From NCBI RefSeq assembly GCF_000411155.1, contig NZ_KE150266.1, positions 930,001 to 994,000 of the forward strand: a DNA stretch of 64,000 bases, given 5' to 3'. Origin of the DNA: Gleimia europaea ACS-120-V-Col10b. GTDB lineage: Bacteria > Actinomycetota > Actinomycetes > Actinomycetales > Actinomycetaceae. Every line of letters starts with the position of its first letter. Position 1 is the stretch's first letter. Below are positions 35,836 to 45,602 of this stretch, one piece after another. The notes beneath the pieces are model-generated. The model saw only the letters and a list, made by a program, of their open reading frames with translations. It did not search any database and had not been told where the DNA came from. Position numbers and translations under genes: made by a program.

Positions 35836-38538
35836 TTAACCGTCCAGCACCGCTGCGCGGCCCGCCTCCAGACGAGCCACCGGAACGCGGAATGGCGAAC
35901 AGGACACGTAGTTCAGATCCGTCTTGTGGAAGAAGTGGATAGAATCCGGGTCACCACCGTGCTCACCACAAATGCCGAGCTTCAAGTTCGGCTTCGTGCT
36001 ACGGCCCCGCTGCGCGCCCATGCGCACAAGTTCACCCACGCCGCGCTGATCAATGGTTTCAAACGGCGACACCCCAAACACGGAGTTCTCGATGTAGGTG
36101 GGGAATATCGTGCCCTCCACGTCATCGCGCGAGAAGCCCCACACCGTCTGAGTCAGGTCGTTTGTGCCAAACGAGAAGAAGTCAGCATCACGGGCCAAAT
36201 CATCAGCGGTGATAGCCGCGCGTGGAAGCTCAACCATACAGCCGATCGGGAAGTCGTGCTCCACCTCGAAAGCGGCGATCTCGGAGCGAATCAAAGCTTC
36301 AGCTTCGACACGCACCTTGTGCAGCTCACGAACCGAACCGACGAGGGGAACCATAATCTCTGGGCGAGGATCCAGCCCCTCCTTCTTGAGCTTCAGCGTA
36401 GCCTGCGCGAGAGCGCGGATCTGAAGCGCGAACAAGCCCGGCAACAAGATACCTAGACGAACGCCGCGAGTACCAAGCATCGGGTTGGTCTCATGCAGGC
36501 GACGAACCGCCTCCAGAACCTTGCGATCCTCCGCCGAAAGCTCCTCACCCTGAGCACGCTGCACCGCAGCCTTCACCTCAAGCTGAGTGAGATCCGGGAG
36601 GAACTCGTGAAGTGGCGGGTCGATCAAACGAACCGTCATCTCTCGGCCATTCATCACGCGCAGCATGTCCTCAAAATCAGCAAACTGGAGGCGCTCCAGC
36701 TCCGCAAGTGCCTCCGCGCGAGCCTGCGACTCAGCGGGGGAGAGAATCACGCGCTCAACCAGGGCGCGACGCTCACCAAGGAACATATGCTCCGTACGGC
36801 ACAGGCCAATACCCTGCGCGCCAAAGCTAAGTGCGCGAGCCGCATCGTCTGGCGTATCCGCATTCGCACGCACAGCCAGGCGACGCCTGTGATCAGCATG
36901 CGTCAAAAGACGATCCACCGACTTAATCAAGTCCGCAACCATCTCATCATCTGCAGCCGCCGCAAGACCAGCCTCAAGGCCCTCAGCGAGGTAGGTAGTC
37001 ACAGCCGAATCAGTAACCGGAACATCACCAACGAACACCTCACCGGTCATGCCGTCAATACCAATCACGTCGCCGTGATGGAGAACCTGGTCGCCAACCT
37101 GAATGAACTTCTTCTTTTCCTTAACAACCAGTTCCTCAGCGCCAACAACAGCGGTTTTACCCATGCCACGCGCAACCACGGCCGCGTGCGAGGTCTTTCC
37201 TCCGCGAGCGGTAAGAATACCCTCGGCTGCAACCATGCCCGGAAGATCATCCGGGTTAGTCTCACGGCGAACCAGAATAACCTTCCGGCCTTCCTCGGCA
37301 GCAACAACGGCGTCCTCATTATTGAAAACAATCTCACCAACGGCAGCGCCCGGCGAAGCGGCCATAGCCTTCGTCAGCAAAGTCTTTTTCGCCTTCGCAT
37401 CAAACTGCGGGAACATCAGCTGGGTCAGCTGCTCACCCGTCACGCGAGTAAGCGCCTCATCCATGTCGATCAAGCCTTCATCAACCAGCTGGGTAGCAAT
37501 GCGAAATGCGGCGGCAGCCGTGCGCTTACCAACACGCGTCTGCAACATCCACAGTTTGCCGTGCTCAATCGTGAACTCGATGTCGCACAGGTCCTGGTAG
37601 TGCTTCTCAAGCTTATCCATGATCGCAAGTAGCTCGTCGTACGACTTCTTGTCATGCGTTTCCAGCTCAACCAAAGGCTCCGTGTTGCGAATACCGGCAA
37701 CCACGTCCTCGCCCTGAGCGTTCATCAAAATATCGCCGTACACGCCCGAGTGGCCGGTGGAGGGGTCACGTGTAAAGCAAACACCCGTGCCCGAATCCTC
37801 ACCCATGTTGCCAAACACCATGGTCTGAACGTTTACAGCGGTACCAAGATCATCCGAAATGCGTTCGCGGCGGCGGTAAATCTTGGCGCGCTCCGTGTTC
37901 CAAGACAGGAATACCGCTTCAATACCAAGATCAAGCTGTTCGCGCGGATCCTGTGGAAAGTCGCGGCCCGCCGCTTCCTTAGTGATCTGTTTGAACTCGA
38001 CTACGAGCTCCTTCAGATCCTCTGCGGAAAGCTCGTGGTCAAAGTGAACGCCGCGCCTTTCCTTAATGTTGTCTAGCGCGTCCAAGTAGAGAGCACCATC
38101 AACGCCAAGCACGGTGTCACCAAACATCTGCACCAGGCGGCGGTAGGAGTCCCACGCGAAACGCTCGTTGCCCGAAACCTTTGCAAGACCCAGCACGGAC
38201 TCGTCGTTGAGGCCAATGTTAAGCACCGTATTCATCATGCCCGGCATCGAGAACTTTGCGCCCGAACGAACCGACACGAGTAGCGGATTGTCCGGATCGC
38301 CGAGCTTGCGTCCCATCTTCTCCTCAACCGAAGCCAAATTTTCCGTGACTGCCGGCGCAAGCTCCGCCGGAACCCCACCCTGCTTCATATACTCACGGCA
38401 CGCGTCCGTAGTAATCGTGAACCCAGGAGGAACCGGGAGCCCAAGCTTGGTCATCTCGGCAAGGTTTGCACCCTTACCACCAAGCAAGTCCTTCATGTCT
38501 TTATCGCCCTCGGAGAAGCGGTAGACGTACTTGACCAT
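35836..38538 (-). CDS. ppdK: Pyruvate, phosphate dikinase
   Basis: This enzyme of 900 residues interconverts pyruvate, ATP and phosphate with PEP, AMP and pyrophosphate. The N-terminal ATP-grasp half begins VYRFSEGDKDMKDLLGGKGA and carries FGNMGEDSGTGVCFTRDPS. The swivelling phosphohistidine domain has GGKTSHAAVVARGMGK with the catalytic His. The C-terminal PEP/pyruvate barrel contains GIGLCRTEHMF, FSFGTNDLTQ and the ICGEHGGDP cysteine motif. Length is typical. It may serve glycolysis or gluconeogenesis; pyrophosphate turnover links it to ppa. GAGG lies six bases before the ATG. Monocistronic between hairpins. Confidence 0.97.
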   Translation of the reverse strand: MVKYVYRFSEGDKDMKDLLGGKGANLAEMTKLGLPVPPGFTITTDACREYMKQGGVPAELAPAVTENLASVEEKMGRKLGDPDNPLLVSVRSGAKFSMPGMMNTVLNIGLNDESVLGLAKVSGNERFAWDSYRRLVQMFGDTVLGVDGALYLDALDNIKERRGVHFDHELSAEDLKELVVEFKQITKEAAGRDFPQDPREQLDLGIEAVFLSWNTERAKIYRRRERISDDLGTAVNVQTMVFGNMGEDSGTGVCFTRDPSTGHSGVYGDILMNAQGEDVVAGIRNTEPLVELETHDKKSYDELLAIMDKLEKHYQDLCDIEFTIEHGKLWMLQTRVGKRTAAAAFRIATQLVDEGLIDMDEALTRVTGEQLTQLMFPQFDAKAKKTLLTKAMAASPGAAVGEIVFNNEDAVVAAEEGRKVILVRRETNPDDLPGMVAAEGILTARGGKTSHAAVVARGMGKTAVVGAEELVVKEKKKFIQVGDQVLHHGDVIGIDGMTGEVFVGDVPVTDSAVTTYLAEGLEAGLAAAADDEMVADLIKSVDRLLTHADHRRRLAVRANADTPDDAARALSFGAQGIGLCRTEHMFLGERRALVERVILSPAESQARAEALAELERLQFADFEDMLRVMNGREMTVRLIDPPLHEFLPDLTQLEVKAAVQRAQGEELSAEDRKVLEAVRRLHETNPMLGTRGVRLGILLPGLFALQIRALAQATLKLKKEGLDPRPEIMVPLVGSVRELHKVRVEAEALIRSEIAAFEVEHDFPIGCMVELPRAAITADDLARDADFFSFGTNDLTQTVWGFSRDDVEGTIFPTYIENSVFGVSPFETIDQRGVGELVRMGAQRGRSTKPNLKLGICGEHGGDPDSIHFFHKTDLNYVSCSPFRVPVARLEAGRAAVLDG

Positions 38539-38688
38539 TCGTGGCCTCTACTTTCTATAACCGAATTTCTACATAGCCACGCCATCGCGGCTAGTGCTCG
38601 CACACTGCTCCCAGGGTAACAACTTGGAACCAAGTTGCGTTAACTGAGAGCCATCGCTGCAAAAATGCTCACACTTTGTGCAACAATA

Positions 38689-38714
38689 ACCTCCCGGCCC
38701 TAGAACCGGGAGGT
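38689..38714 (-). terminator. Terminator after clpC
   Basis: The inverted repeat ACCTCCCGG / CCGGGAGGT with an 8-base loop lies about 30 bases after the clpC stop and is followed on the minus strand by TTATTGTTG. Confidence 0.75.
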
Positions 38715-38744
38715 CACGTGAAAGACTCGCCACCCTGCAGCGGG

Positions 38745-41210
38745 TTAGCGAACCGGCGTGAAGGTAAAGTGCTGCTCCCCTTCCTCGCCTTCAACATCCA
38801 CGCGCACAGTGTCGCCACTCTTGATCTCGCCAAACAGGATCTTCTCCGACAGCATGTCTTCAATCTCCCGCTGAATGGCACGGCGAAGGGGACGAGCACC
38901 AAGCACCGGATCGAATCCCTTATCCGCAAGCAGCAAACGTGCGGCCTCGGTCATCTCCAACTTCATATCCTGTTCACGCATACGCTCATCCAGCCGCGCG
39001 ATCATCAGATCAACGATCTTAACGATCTGCTCCTTCTGCAACGGCGGGAATACGATCGTTTCATCCACGCGGTTCAAGAACTCGGGGCGGAAGTGCTGCT
39101 TTAGCTCCTCATTCACCTTCTGCTTCATGCGATCGTAATCATTCGCCTGCGCACCCGTGGCTTGGAAGCCCGTAAGCACACCCTTATTAATGTCGCGCGT
39201 ACCCAGGTTCGTGGTCATGATGATGATCGTGTTCTTGAAATCAACCACGCGGCCCTGCGAATCCGTCAGGCGACCCTCTTCCAAGATCTGCAATAGCGAG
39301 TTGAAAATATCGGCGTGCGCCTTCTCCACCTCGTCGAACAGTACCACGGAGAACGGGCGGCGACGCACCTTCTCGGTAAGCTGACCGCCCTCGTCGTAAC
39401 CCACATATCCCGGAGGGGCACCGAACAGGCGCGAGGCCGTGTGTTTTTCTGAAAACTCCGACATATCCAACTGGATCAGGGCTTCCTCATCGCCGAATAG
39501 GAACTCGGCAAGAGCCTTCGCAAGCTCCGTCTTCCCCACGCCCGTGGGGCCCGCAAAAATGAACGAGCCGCCCGGACGCTTCGGATCCTTCAAACCCGAA
39601 TGGGTGCGACGAATCGACTGAGACAGAGCGCGAACCGCGTCCTCCTGGCCAATAATGCGCTTGTGGAGCTCCGCCTCCATGTTGAGAATCTTGTGCGACT
39701 CAGCCTCCGTCAGCTTCACCACCGGAATACCCGTAGCCATTGCGAGAACTTCCGCGATCTCAGCCTCGCCAATCTCGCCGATCGTGTCCATGTCGCCAGC
39801 GCGCCACGAACGCTCCTTCTCTTCGCGCTGCTCCGTCAGCTTCTTCTCCTCATCACGAAGCGCGGCCGCCCGCTCGAAGTCCTGATCGTCAATCGCGGAC
39901 TCCTTATTACGACGCACCTTAGAGATACGCTCATCCAGTTCGCGCAGCTCTGGCGGCGCCGTCATACGACGAATACGCATACGTGCACCGGCCTCGTCTA
40001 CAAGATCGATAGCCTTATCCGGCATGAAACGATCCGATACGTAGCGATCAGCCATCTGCGCTGCGGCCGCAAGCGCCTCATCCGAAATGATGATCCGGTG
40101 ATGCGCCTCGTAACGGTCACGAAGTCCCTTCAAGATTGCGATGGTCTCTTCAACCGAAGGCTCTTCTACCTTTACCGGCTGGAAACGACGCTCCAAAGCC
40201 GCGTCTTTCTCAATGTGCTTGCGGTACTCCTCCAACGTGGTTGCACCAATCGTCTGGAGCTCACCGCGCGCCAGCATCGGCTTCAGAATCTGGGCCGCAT
40301 CAATCGCGCCCTCAGCCGCGCCCGCGCCCACCAGCGTGTGGATCTCATCAATGAACAAAATGATGTCGCCGCGCGTGCGAATCTCTTTCAGTACCTTCTT
40401 CAAACGCTCTTCAAAATCGCCACGATAACGCGAGCCCGCCACCAGCGAACCCATATCGAGACTGTAAATCTGCTTATCGTGCAGGGTCTCGGGAACATCG
40501 CCACGCACAATCGCCTGCGCAAGGCCCTCAACCACAGCGGTCTTACCCACACCCGGCTCACCGATCAGCACCGGGTTGTTCTTGGTGCGACGCGACAGAA
40601 TCTGCATCACGCGTTCCATCTCTTGCACGCGACCAACCACCGGGTCAAGCGACCCCTCGCGAGCAGCATTCGTAAGCGAGCGGCCGAACTGCTCCAGCAG
40701 CGCCGAATTCGTCTGCGGCTCGCGCGCCGGACCGCCCACGCCCACGGCCTCACGCCCGCCGCCAGCCTGGCGCTGGTAGCCGCGAAGTAACTGGATAACC
40801 GTCTCACGCAACTGCCCCAAATCGGTGCCGAGTTCGACGAGAACCTTCGTAGCCACGCCCTCGCCCTCACGAATCAAACCGAGCAGCATGTGCTCCGTTC
40901 CGATGTAGTTATGGCCCAGCTGGAGCGCCTCACGCAGAGCAAACTCCAAAACCTTCTTTGCTCGCGGGGTAAACGGAATCGTGCCCTCGGGAGCGGACGA
41001 GCCCTTACCGATCATCTCCACAACCGTAGCCCGGACAGCCTCCGGCTCAATCCCGGACATCTCCAGAGCTTTAGCGGCAACGCCCTCGCCCTCTTCAATC
41101 AACCCCAGCAACAAATGCTCAGTGCCGATGTAGTTGTGATTGAGATTGCGTGCCTCATTCTGCGCTAACACGACAACGCGGCGGGCGCGGTCGGTAAACC
41201 TCTCGAACAT
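38745..41210 (-). CDS. clpC: ATP-dependent Clp protease ATP-binding subunit ClpC
   Basis: This Hsp100 unfoldase of 821 residues feeds proteins to ClpP. Two Clp_N repeats (each with GTEHLLLGL or GTEHMLLGL) occupy residues 1-145. AAA domain 1 has Walker A GEPGVGKT and [12 protein letters not shown]; a UVR-like middle segment ([18 protein letters not shown]) marks ClpC rather than ClpB; AAA domain 2 has GPTGVGKT and the ClpP-contact loop region. GGAAGG precedes the ATG. A ClgR-like operator lies 64 bases upstream, in line with stress control of clpC in actinobacteria. Confidence 0.97.
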   Translation of the reverse strand: MFERFTDRARRVVVLAQNEARNLNHNYIGTEHLLLGLIEEGEGVAAKALEMSGIEPEAVRATVVEMIGKGSSAPEGTIPFTPRAKKVLEFALREALQLGHNYIGTEHMLLGLIREGEGVATKVLVELGTDLGQLRETVIQLLRGYQRQAGGGREAVGVGGPAREPQTNSALLEQFGRSLTNAAREGSLDPVVGRVQEMERVMQILSRRTKNNPVLIGEPGVGKTAVVEGLAQAIVRGDVPETLHDKQIYSLDMGSLVAGSRYRGDFEERLKKVLKEIRTRGDIILFIDEIHTLVGAGAAEGAIDAAQILKPMLARGELQTIGATTLEEYRKHIEKDAALERRFQPVKVEEPSVEETIAILKGLRDRYEAHHRIIISDEALAAAAQMADRYVSDRFMPDKAIDLVDEAGARMRIRRMTAPPELRELDERISKVRRNKESAIDDQDFERAAALRDEEKKLTEQREEKERSWRAGDMDTIGEIGEAEIAEVLAMATGIPVVKLTEAESHKILNMEAELHKRIIGQEDAVRALSQSIRRTHSGLKDPKRPGGSFIFAGPTGVGKTELAKALAEFLFGDEEALIQLDMSEFSEKHTASRLFGAPPGYVGYDEGGQLTEKVRRRPFSVVLFDEVEKAHADIFNSLLQILEEGRLTDSQGRVVDFKNTIIIMTTNLGTRDINKGVLTGFQATGAQANDYDRMKQKVNEELKQHFRPEFLNRVDETIVFPPLQKEQIVKIVDLMIARLDERMREQDMKLEMTEAARLLLADKGFDPVLGARPLRRAIQREIEDMLSEKILFGEIKSGDTVRVDVEGEEGEQHFTFTPVR

Positions 41211-41273
41211 AGTCAGCCTTCCTAAAAATCTACTAACTACACAGTAGAGGCACGGCTACTTAAAATCGCGTTT

Positions 41274-41287
41274 GTTCACCATAAGCG
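41274..41287 (-). promoter_or_regulatory. Candidate ClgR operator upstream of clpC
   Basis: On the minus strand CGCTTATGGTGAAC, flanked by A/T-rich bases, matches the actinobacterial ClgR operator pattern (CGC, five bases, GCG, then two A/T and C/G) with one mismatch. ClgR activates clp genes in Streptomyces, Corynebacterium and mycobacteria. No clgR gene is in the window. Confidence 0.45.
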
Positions 41288-41301
41288 AGAAACGCGCCGG
41301 C

Positions 41302-41730
41302 TCACGCCTCTAGGAGTATCGTCACCGGCCCATCATTTGTGAGCGAAACCTGCATGTTGGCCCCAAACACGCCCGTTTCCACGTGCAGGCCGTGCTTTGA
41401 ACGCAACTGCTCGACCACCGCAGCAACTAGCGGCTCAGCTACGTCACCGGGCGCGGCCGCCTGCCACGTGGGGCGCCGCCCCTTACGTGCATCCCCATAA
41501 AGCGTGAACTGGGAAATCACCAGCACCTGCGCGTCCACATCCGTAGCGGACTTCTCGTCATCCAAAATGCGAAGCGAAGCGATCTTACGTGCGATCGTCT
41601 CCACCTGTGCCGGGCCGTCATCGTGCGTCACCCCCACCAGCACGCAAAGCCCCTGGCCCGAAACTGCGCCCACGACCTCACCGTCAACTGATACCGAGGC
41701 GCCCTGAACGCGCTGAATCACAGCTCTCAC
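41302..41730 (-). CDS. dtd: D-aminoacyl-tRNA deacylase
   Basis: This enzyme of 142 residues hydrolyses D-amino acids wrongly attached to tRNA. Start [20 protein letters not shown] and the two active-site motifs, SQFTLYGD and [10 protein letters not shown], are typical. Two subunits form the active site. The GTG start overlaps the ygfZ stop by four bases, so it is translationally coupled to it. Confidence 0.96.
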   Translation of the reverse strand: MRAVIQRVQGASVSVDGEVVGAVSGQGLCVLVGVTHDDGPAQVETIARKIASLRILDDEKSATDVDAQVLVISQFTLYGDARKGRRPTWQAAAPGDVAEPLVAAVVEQLRSKHGLHVETGVFGANMQVSLTNDGPVTILLEA

Positions 41731-42926
41731 AGCGATCGCCCTCCAATCCCAAAACCGCCCGGGGTACCCGGATTAGCCACTCCTGGCATTTCGCGGCGCG
41801 CCTTGCGAAGCTCCTCGCCCGGCCGCTCCTTGGGTGACGCGGAAGAACGCCCCAGCGGATCCACAACCACTTCCTGCGCCGCCGCTACCTCACCCTCACT
41901 CGTTTGCACATCAAGTTGCGCATCCAGCGGTATCGCCCGGCGAATGACCGCGAGCGCTATCGGCCCCCAATCGGCGTGACGCGCCACCGAAGTAACTTGG
42001 CCAACCCGGCGATTGTTCAACACCACGTTCGCGCCGGGCTTCACCACGCGCGATTGCGAACCATCCAGTTGCAACAGCACCAACCTGCGCGGCGGCTTCC
42101 CCATGTTCACAATGCGCGCTACGGACTCCTGGCCCGAATAGCAACCCTTATTCAGGTGCACAGCCGTGCGCAACCAGTCAAGCTCGTGCGGAACCGTTTT
42201 CTCATCCACCTCGCGCCCCCAGCGCGGGCGCAGATCTTCAATCCGCAAGGCCTCCCAAGCGTTGCGTCCAGCCCAGCTACCGCGCTTTGCCCACGCGGAC
42301 GCAAACTCTGTAAGCTGCGCGCGATCCACCCCGTGTAGGGCCCGCGTGCGGCCCTGCGCGGGGTGGGCAAAGCCCTGCGGAGTGTAGCTAGCCCCGCCCT
42401 CGGTCACCCCCGGCCACGGATCCACCCACGTAAATAGGTAGCCCGGCAAGTCAGGTACCACCTCGTTTGCAACCCGGTGCCAATCATCCGCGCCTGTCTT
42501 CACCATGCTTCCAACAATCGCGACCTCGCTAGTCACATTGCGCACTTCCACGCGCAACATGAACTGCATGCGCCCCAAGAACTCGGTTAAGTCACCCGCC
42601 TTCGCCCCCTCCACCAGGAGCGTTGTAACCTGTCCATCATCAATAATCGCGATTGCGAAACTGATGCGGCCATTCGGGTCTAGCAGAAGTAGCTCGCGAG
42701 ACTCACCCGGCGGTAACGGGTTTACTACCTGCGACGAGATGGTAGTTAGCCACGAAAGGCGGTCTGGCCCCGAAACTTGCACTACCCCCAAGTCCGACAG
42801 ATCAGACAGTGCCTGGCCCGCCTCCAACTGCCACTGCTCGCCGCTGAAATCACCAAAGCGAGCCGGCACATCCTCATCAAACTCATCCGGCACGGCCCCG
42901 GGCAGGTCAAGCAATGGTGAGCGCAT
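41727..42926 (-). CDS. ygfZ: YgfZ/GcvT-like folate-binding protein
   Basis: This protein of about 399 residues belongs to the tetrahydrofolate-dependent YgfZ/IBA57 family that helps repair or assemble certain Fe-S clusters. The defining motif KGCYSGQE is present, preceded by the GcvT-like fold with [16 protein letters not shown]. The last 45 residues are a charged, Gly/Pro-rich tail. GTG (42929) and ATG (42926) both follow AAGGA; the ATG has the better spacing. It overlaps the nitrobindin-like gene upstream and dtd downstream. Confidence 0.92.
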   Translation of the reverse strand: MRSPLLDLPGAVPDEFDEDVPARFGDFSGEQWQLEAGQALSDLSDLGVVQVSGPDRLSWLTTISSQVVNPLPPGESRELLLLDPNGRISFAIAIIDDGQVTTLLVEGAKAGDLTEFLGRMQFMLRVEVRNVTSEVAIVGSMVKTGADDWHRVANEVVPDLPGYLFTWVDPWPGVTEGGASYTPQGFAHPAQGRTRALHGVDRAQLTEFASAWAKRGSWAGRNAWEALRIEDLRPRWGREVDEKTVPHELDWLRTAVHLNKGCYSGQESVARIVNMGKPPRRLVLLQLDGSQSRVVKPGANVVLNNRRVGQVTSVARHADWGPIALAVIRRAIPLDAQLDVQTSEGEVAAAQEVVVDPLGRSSASPKERPGEELRKARREMPGVANPGTPGGFGIGGRSL

Positions 42927-43504
42927 CACTGTTCCTTCTCAAACGTCTCGATTGGTTTGGCTTCCTCAACGCGGGCCACTCGGCCCGAGATCACGAAGTC
43001 TCCCTTATCGGTATTCAAGGTCTCGGTAAAGAAAATATCGGAGTTCACCAGCCCCAGCATCCGCTCCCCCAGCGAGGCAGCCGGCGCCCCCTCCTTATGC
43101 ACGGCCGTATCAATCAACAGACGTATACGCGGGCCTTGCACCCTGCCCACCCACAGTCCGGCAATACCGTCCGTAGAAGCAGAGGTCACCTGCAGGTAGT
43201 TGTCCTCCCCCTCAGTATCCTTAAGCACCTTCCAATACGCGGTCTCGTCACTACAAACACCGCTGCGCACAAGCATGTCGCTTCCCTCCAACGCGCCCAC
43301 CTGCGCGTCGACCTCCACCACCGCGTCCGTATTAAACACGGTGAGGCGGGTACACACCTGCTCGCCCACCACCTGGTTGTCAAATGCGAACGTAACCAGG
43401 TTGTTGCCATCCGGCGCGGCCTGCGTGCCCCAACCAACCCAAGTTCCAAGCAGCCAGGTTAGGGGCGCAACCTGACTGGGAAGATTCTGCGGAATAACGA
43501 TCAT
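42926..43504 (-). CDS. Nitrobindin-like FABP family heme-binding protein
   Basis: This 192-residue protein is predicted to be a ten-strand beta barrel. The start LTWLLGTWVGWG is the signature of the actinobacterial FABP/nitrobindin family (former DUF1794), whose members bind ferric heme and react with nitric oxide or peroxynitrite. The heme-ligand His expected near the C-terminus is not obvious here; the last third has no clear His in the usual place, so heme binding is uncertain. No ribosome site precedes the ATG. It overlaps ygfZ, a common pairing in actinobacteria. Confidence 0.85.
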   Translation of the reverse strand: MIVIPQNLPSQVAPLTWLLGTWVGWGTQAAPDGNNLVTFAFDNQVVGEQVCTRLTVFNTDAVVEVDAQVGALEGSDMLVRSGVCSDETAYWKVLKDTEGEDNYLQVTSASTDGIAGLWVGRVQGPRIRLLIDTAVHKEGAPAASLGERMLGLVNSDIFFTETLNTDKGDFVISGRVARVEEAKPIETFEKEQ

Positions 43505-43602
43505 GTATTCAGGCTAAAGCCACGGGCGGACAATTATTTTAGGCATGCGGGCAAACCCCCACATGGCCAGCAAGTTATGCAAACAAAACCGCGAGATAAG
43601 TC

Positions 43603-44619
43603 CTAAAACAGGGCTCCTACTCGTACTATCACATAGATAGGCATCACTGCCAGCAGGAACTTCATTGCCCCGCGTGCAAGCGCGCCAGCCTCAGACATGC
43701 GGCGATAGTGCTCCCCAAACAGCATGTCTACGATCACGATCACGCCGCCCACGCCCAAACCAATCAGAGCGGACATTAGCAACAGTGACGTCTTTGCCGA
43801 CGCGGTTGATGATGCGTTTGCAAACGCGAACGACAGCAGGCTGGCAGGTTCTCCCACCGCGAGCGCAATCAGGACGATCGCGATAGAACTGAAGGGGCCG
43901 AGCAATAGCGCCCAAAGTGCGTTTGCGCCCGCACTTGCGCCCAACTGATTACCAATCATGGTGACAATAAGTGCGAGCGCAGCAGTGACCATAATGGCAG
44001 ACCACACTTCTGACTTGCACAGCGTCACCCAAGCGCTCCCGATCGCCACCACGAAGCCGCCAAACACTGAGGCTGAAAGCGAATGAAGAAGGTCTGCGCG
44101 CGGAAGGGGACGGGTGGCCTCCATGACGGCAGCTACCAGCACCACCAGACCAAGCCCCACGGTTGCCCACGCAAAATCGTCACTCACACTAATGGCAATC
44201 AAAGTGATAAAACCGACGACCAGTATGGTCACTAGCGATGTGTGCCGCACCGGGGTTTGCACCAGATCAGCCCAACCACGCGCGAAAATCACCACGGCAG
44301 CCACAACTACAAGCGTTACTACGGCCCTCGTGTCGAACACCAGGTAACCAACCACGACGGACGCCGCCAGCAAGATCGCGACCGTGGCGGAAAGATAGCG
44401 AGCTGGAATCGACAGGATTTGCCCCGCCTTACTGCGAACTTGCGTTCCTGCGCGACGCTGAGATGCGCCCGTCCTCTGCAAACTCCTAGACGCATATGAG
44501 GGCTTTGCCGCATCCGCCCCCTCCTTCGGGGCGGACAGTCCGGGAGCCGCCCGGCGCGAAGCACGCCTGTGCTTGCGCAAATTGTTTGTTGGCTGGTTTT
44601 GCACATTCTTGTCTTCCAC
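43603..44619 (-). CDS. Polytopic membrane protein of unknown function
   Basis: This protein of about 339 residues starts with an 80-residue basic segment rich in Arg, Ser and Ala and then has roughly nine to ten hydrophobic helices. A short charged stretch (FGEHYRRMSEAGALARG) lies before the last helix. I do not recognise the family; a permease-like role is a guess from topology. The frame is open to 44685; I chose the GTG at 44619 because of a GGGAG nine bases upstream, with TTG 44625 as an alternative. It is on the same strand as the nitrobindin-ygfZ-dtd cluster, 98 bases upstream. Confidence 0.7.
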   Translation of the reverse strand: MEDKNVQNQPTNNLRKHRRASRRAAPGLSAPKEGADAAKPSYASRSLQRTGASQRRAGTQVRSKAGQILSIPARYLSATVAILLAASVVVGYLVFDTRAVVTLVVVAAVVIFARGWADLVQTPVRHTSLVTILVVGFITLIAISVSDDFAWATVGLGLVVLVAAVMEATRPLPRADLLHSLSASVFGGFVVAIGSAWVTLCKSEVWSAIMVTAALALIVTMIGNQLGASAGANALWALLLGPFSSIAIVLIALAVGEPASLLSFAFANASSTASAKTSLLLMSALIGLGVGGVIVIVDMLFGEHYRRMSEAGALARGAMKFLLAVMPIYVIVRVGALF

Positions 44620-44868
44620 ACCCAAATGCTCCCATACTTTCAACCCAGAATCCCCACCACAACAAGCAACACCTGAGCGTGGCAAATAAACTTACGCTAA
44701 ACATCGAACATTTTGGGGTGCACACTTCAAAATATGCATTACTATTGAAACAGGCACCGAACCAACTATGCCCCGGGCTCCAACTTCTGCCGCCACGAGC
44801 GGCCTTCGCGCCGACAGGCGCATTTTGGTTCGGTGTCTTTTACTTGCCCAGTTGGCTATTTTGGTGAG

Positions 44869-45444
44869 CTAGTCTTCTAAGCCCAACTCATCGCGAAAAC
44901 CGCGCGACGCATTTGACTCAAACTTCAAAACCCCAAGCAAATCAAGGGTTGCTGGATGAACCTCTTGCGGCGCCAAGTCGAAGTCACTGCCTTGCTCCTG
45001 CATCAAGAACACGGTCTCCGTGTCGCGCACGCACTCCCACTGTGAAATGACGTCCACCACCGCATGCTGAATTCCCGGAACGTCATCCGCCCGCAACCGC
45101 AACATCACGTCATACTCGCCCGTTGTCACCGCGTAATAGTCGAGCTCTGAAAGGGCTCCGAGCTGCATTCCGAACTGCTTCCACTTGCTTTGATCAAGCG
45201 AGACGAACACAAAGGCACTCACCTTCTTGCCAATCAAGCTCGGATTGATATCTATTGTGAAGCGTTCGATCACACCGGCCTCAACCAAAGTGTTGAGCCG
45301 CGCATAGGCATTCGAACGCGAAATCCCCACGGCCTCGGCAAGCGCCGCAACGGACATGCGCGAATCGCGACGCAACTGGCGTAGGATCTCCAGATAAGTT
45401 TCATCCATTACAAAATCTGGATCTTTGGAATGCTCACCGCTCAT
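44869..45444 (-). CDS. Lrp/AsnC-family transcriptional regulator
   Basis: This regulator of 191 residues has an N-terminal AsnC winged helix-turn-helix (ALAEAVGISRSNAYARLNTL) and a RAM ligand-binding domain (YYAVTTGEYDVMLRLRADDV), plus an acidic C-terminal extension of about 40 residues. Lrp/AsnC proteins sense amino acids and form octamers; target unknown. The ATG has no ribosome site and begins six bases after a TAGAAT -10, so it is probably leaderless. It is divergent from the lacI-type pseudogene. Confidence 0.9.
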   Translation of the reverse strand: MSGEHSKDPDFVMDETYLEILRQLRRDSRMSVAALAEAVGISRSNAYARLNTLVEAGVIERFTIDINPSLIGKKVSAFVFVSLDQSKWKQFGMQLGALSELDYYAVTTGEYDVMLRLRADDVPGIQHAVVDVISQWECVRDTETVFLMQEQGSDFDLAPQEVHPATLDLLGVLKFESNASRGFRDELGLED

Positions 45445-45450
45445 AAACCA

Positions 45451-45456
45451 ATTCTA
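45451..45456 (-). promoter_or_regulatory. -10 element of the leaderless AsnC-family gene
   Basis: TAGAAT on the minus strand ends six bases before the ATG, so transcription should start at or next to the A of the start codon. No convincing -35 is visible. Confidence 0.5.
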
Positions 45457-45602
45457 ACGAGACACAATGACGAAAACCAGAGGAATAATAAAACAAACTG
45501 TCGCAGACTCTTCTCGATTTGAAATAACATCTACCGAATATGCGGGCACTGTGGACGCGAAGACATCCAATACGAATTTCTTGCCCGTGGTTTAATGTGG
45601 GT

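Noticed and set aside
36493..37632. Plus-strand open frame of 379 codons
   Set aside because: It lies antisense to ppdK, whose protein is complete and conserved. The translation is Arg/His/Asn/Leu-rich without domains, typical of a reverse-frame shadow.
39600..40790. Plus-strand open frame of 396 codons
   Set aside because: It is antisense to clpC and has no recognisable motif; open only because of codon bias of the real gene.
44496..44867. Plus-strand frame of 123 codons before the AsnC-family gene
   Set aside because: It overlaps the N-terminal coding part of the membrane protein gene in antisense and shows no motif or ribosome site.
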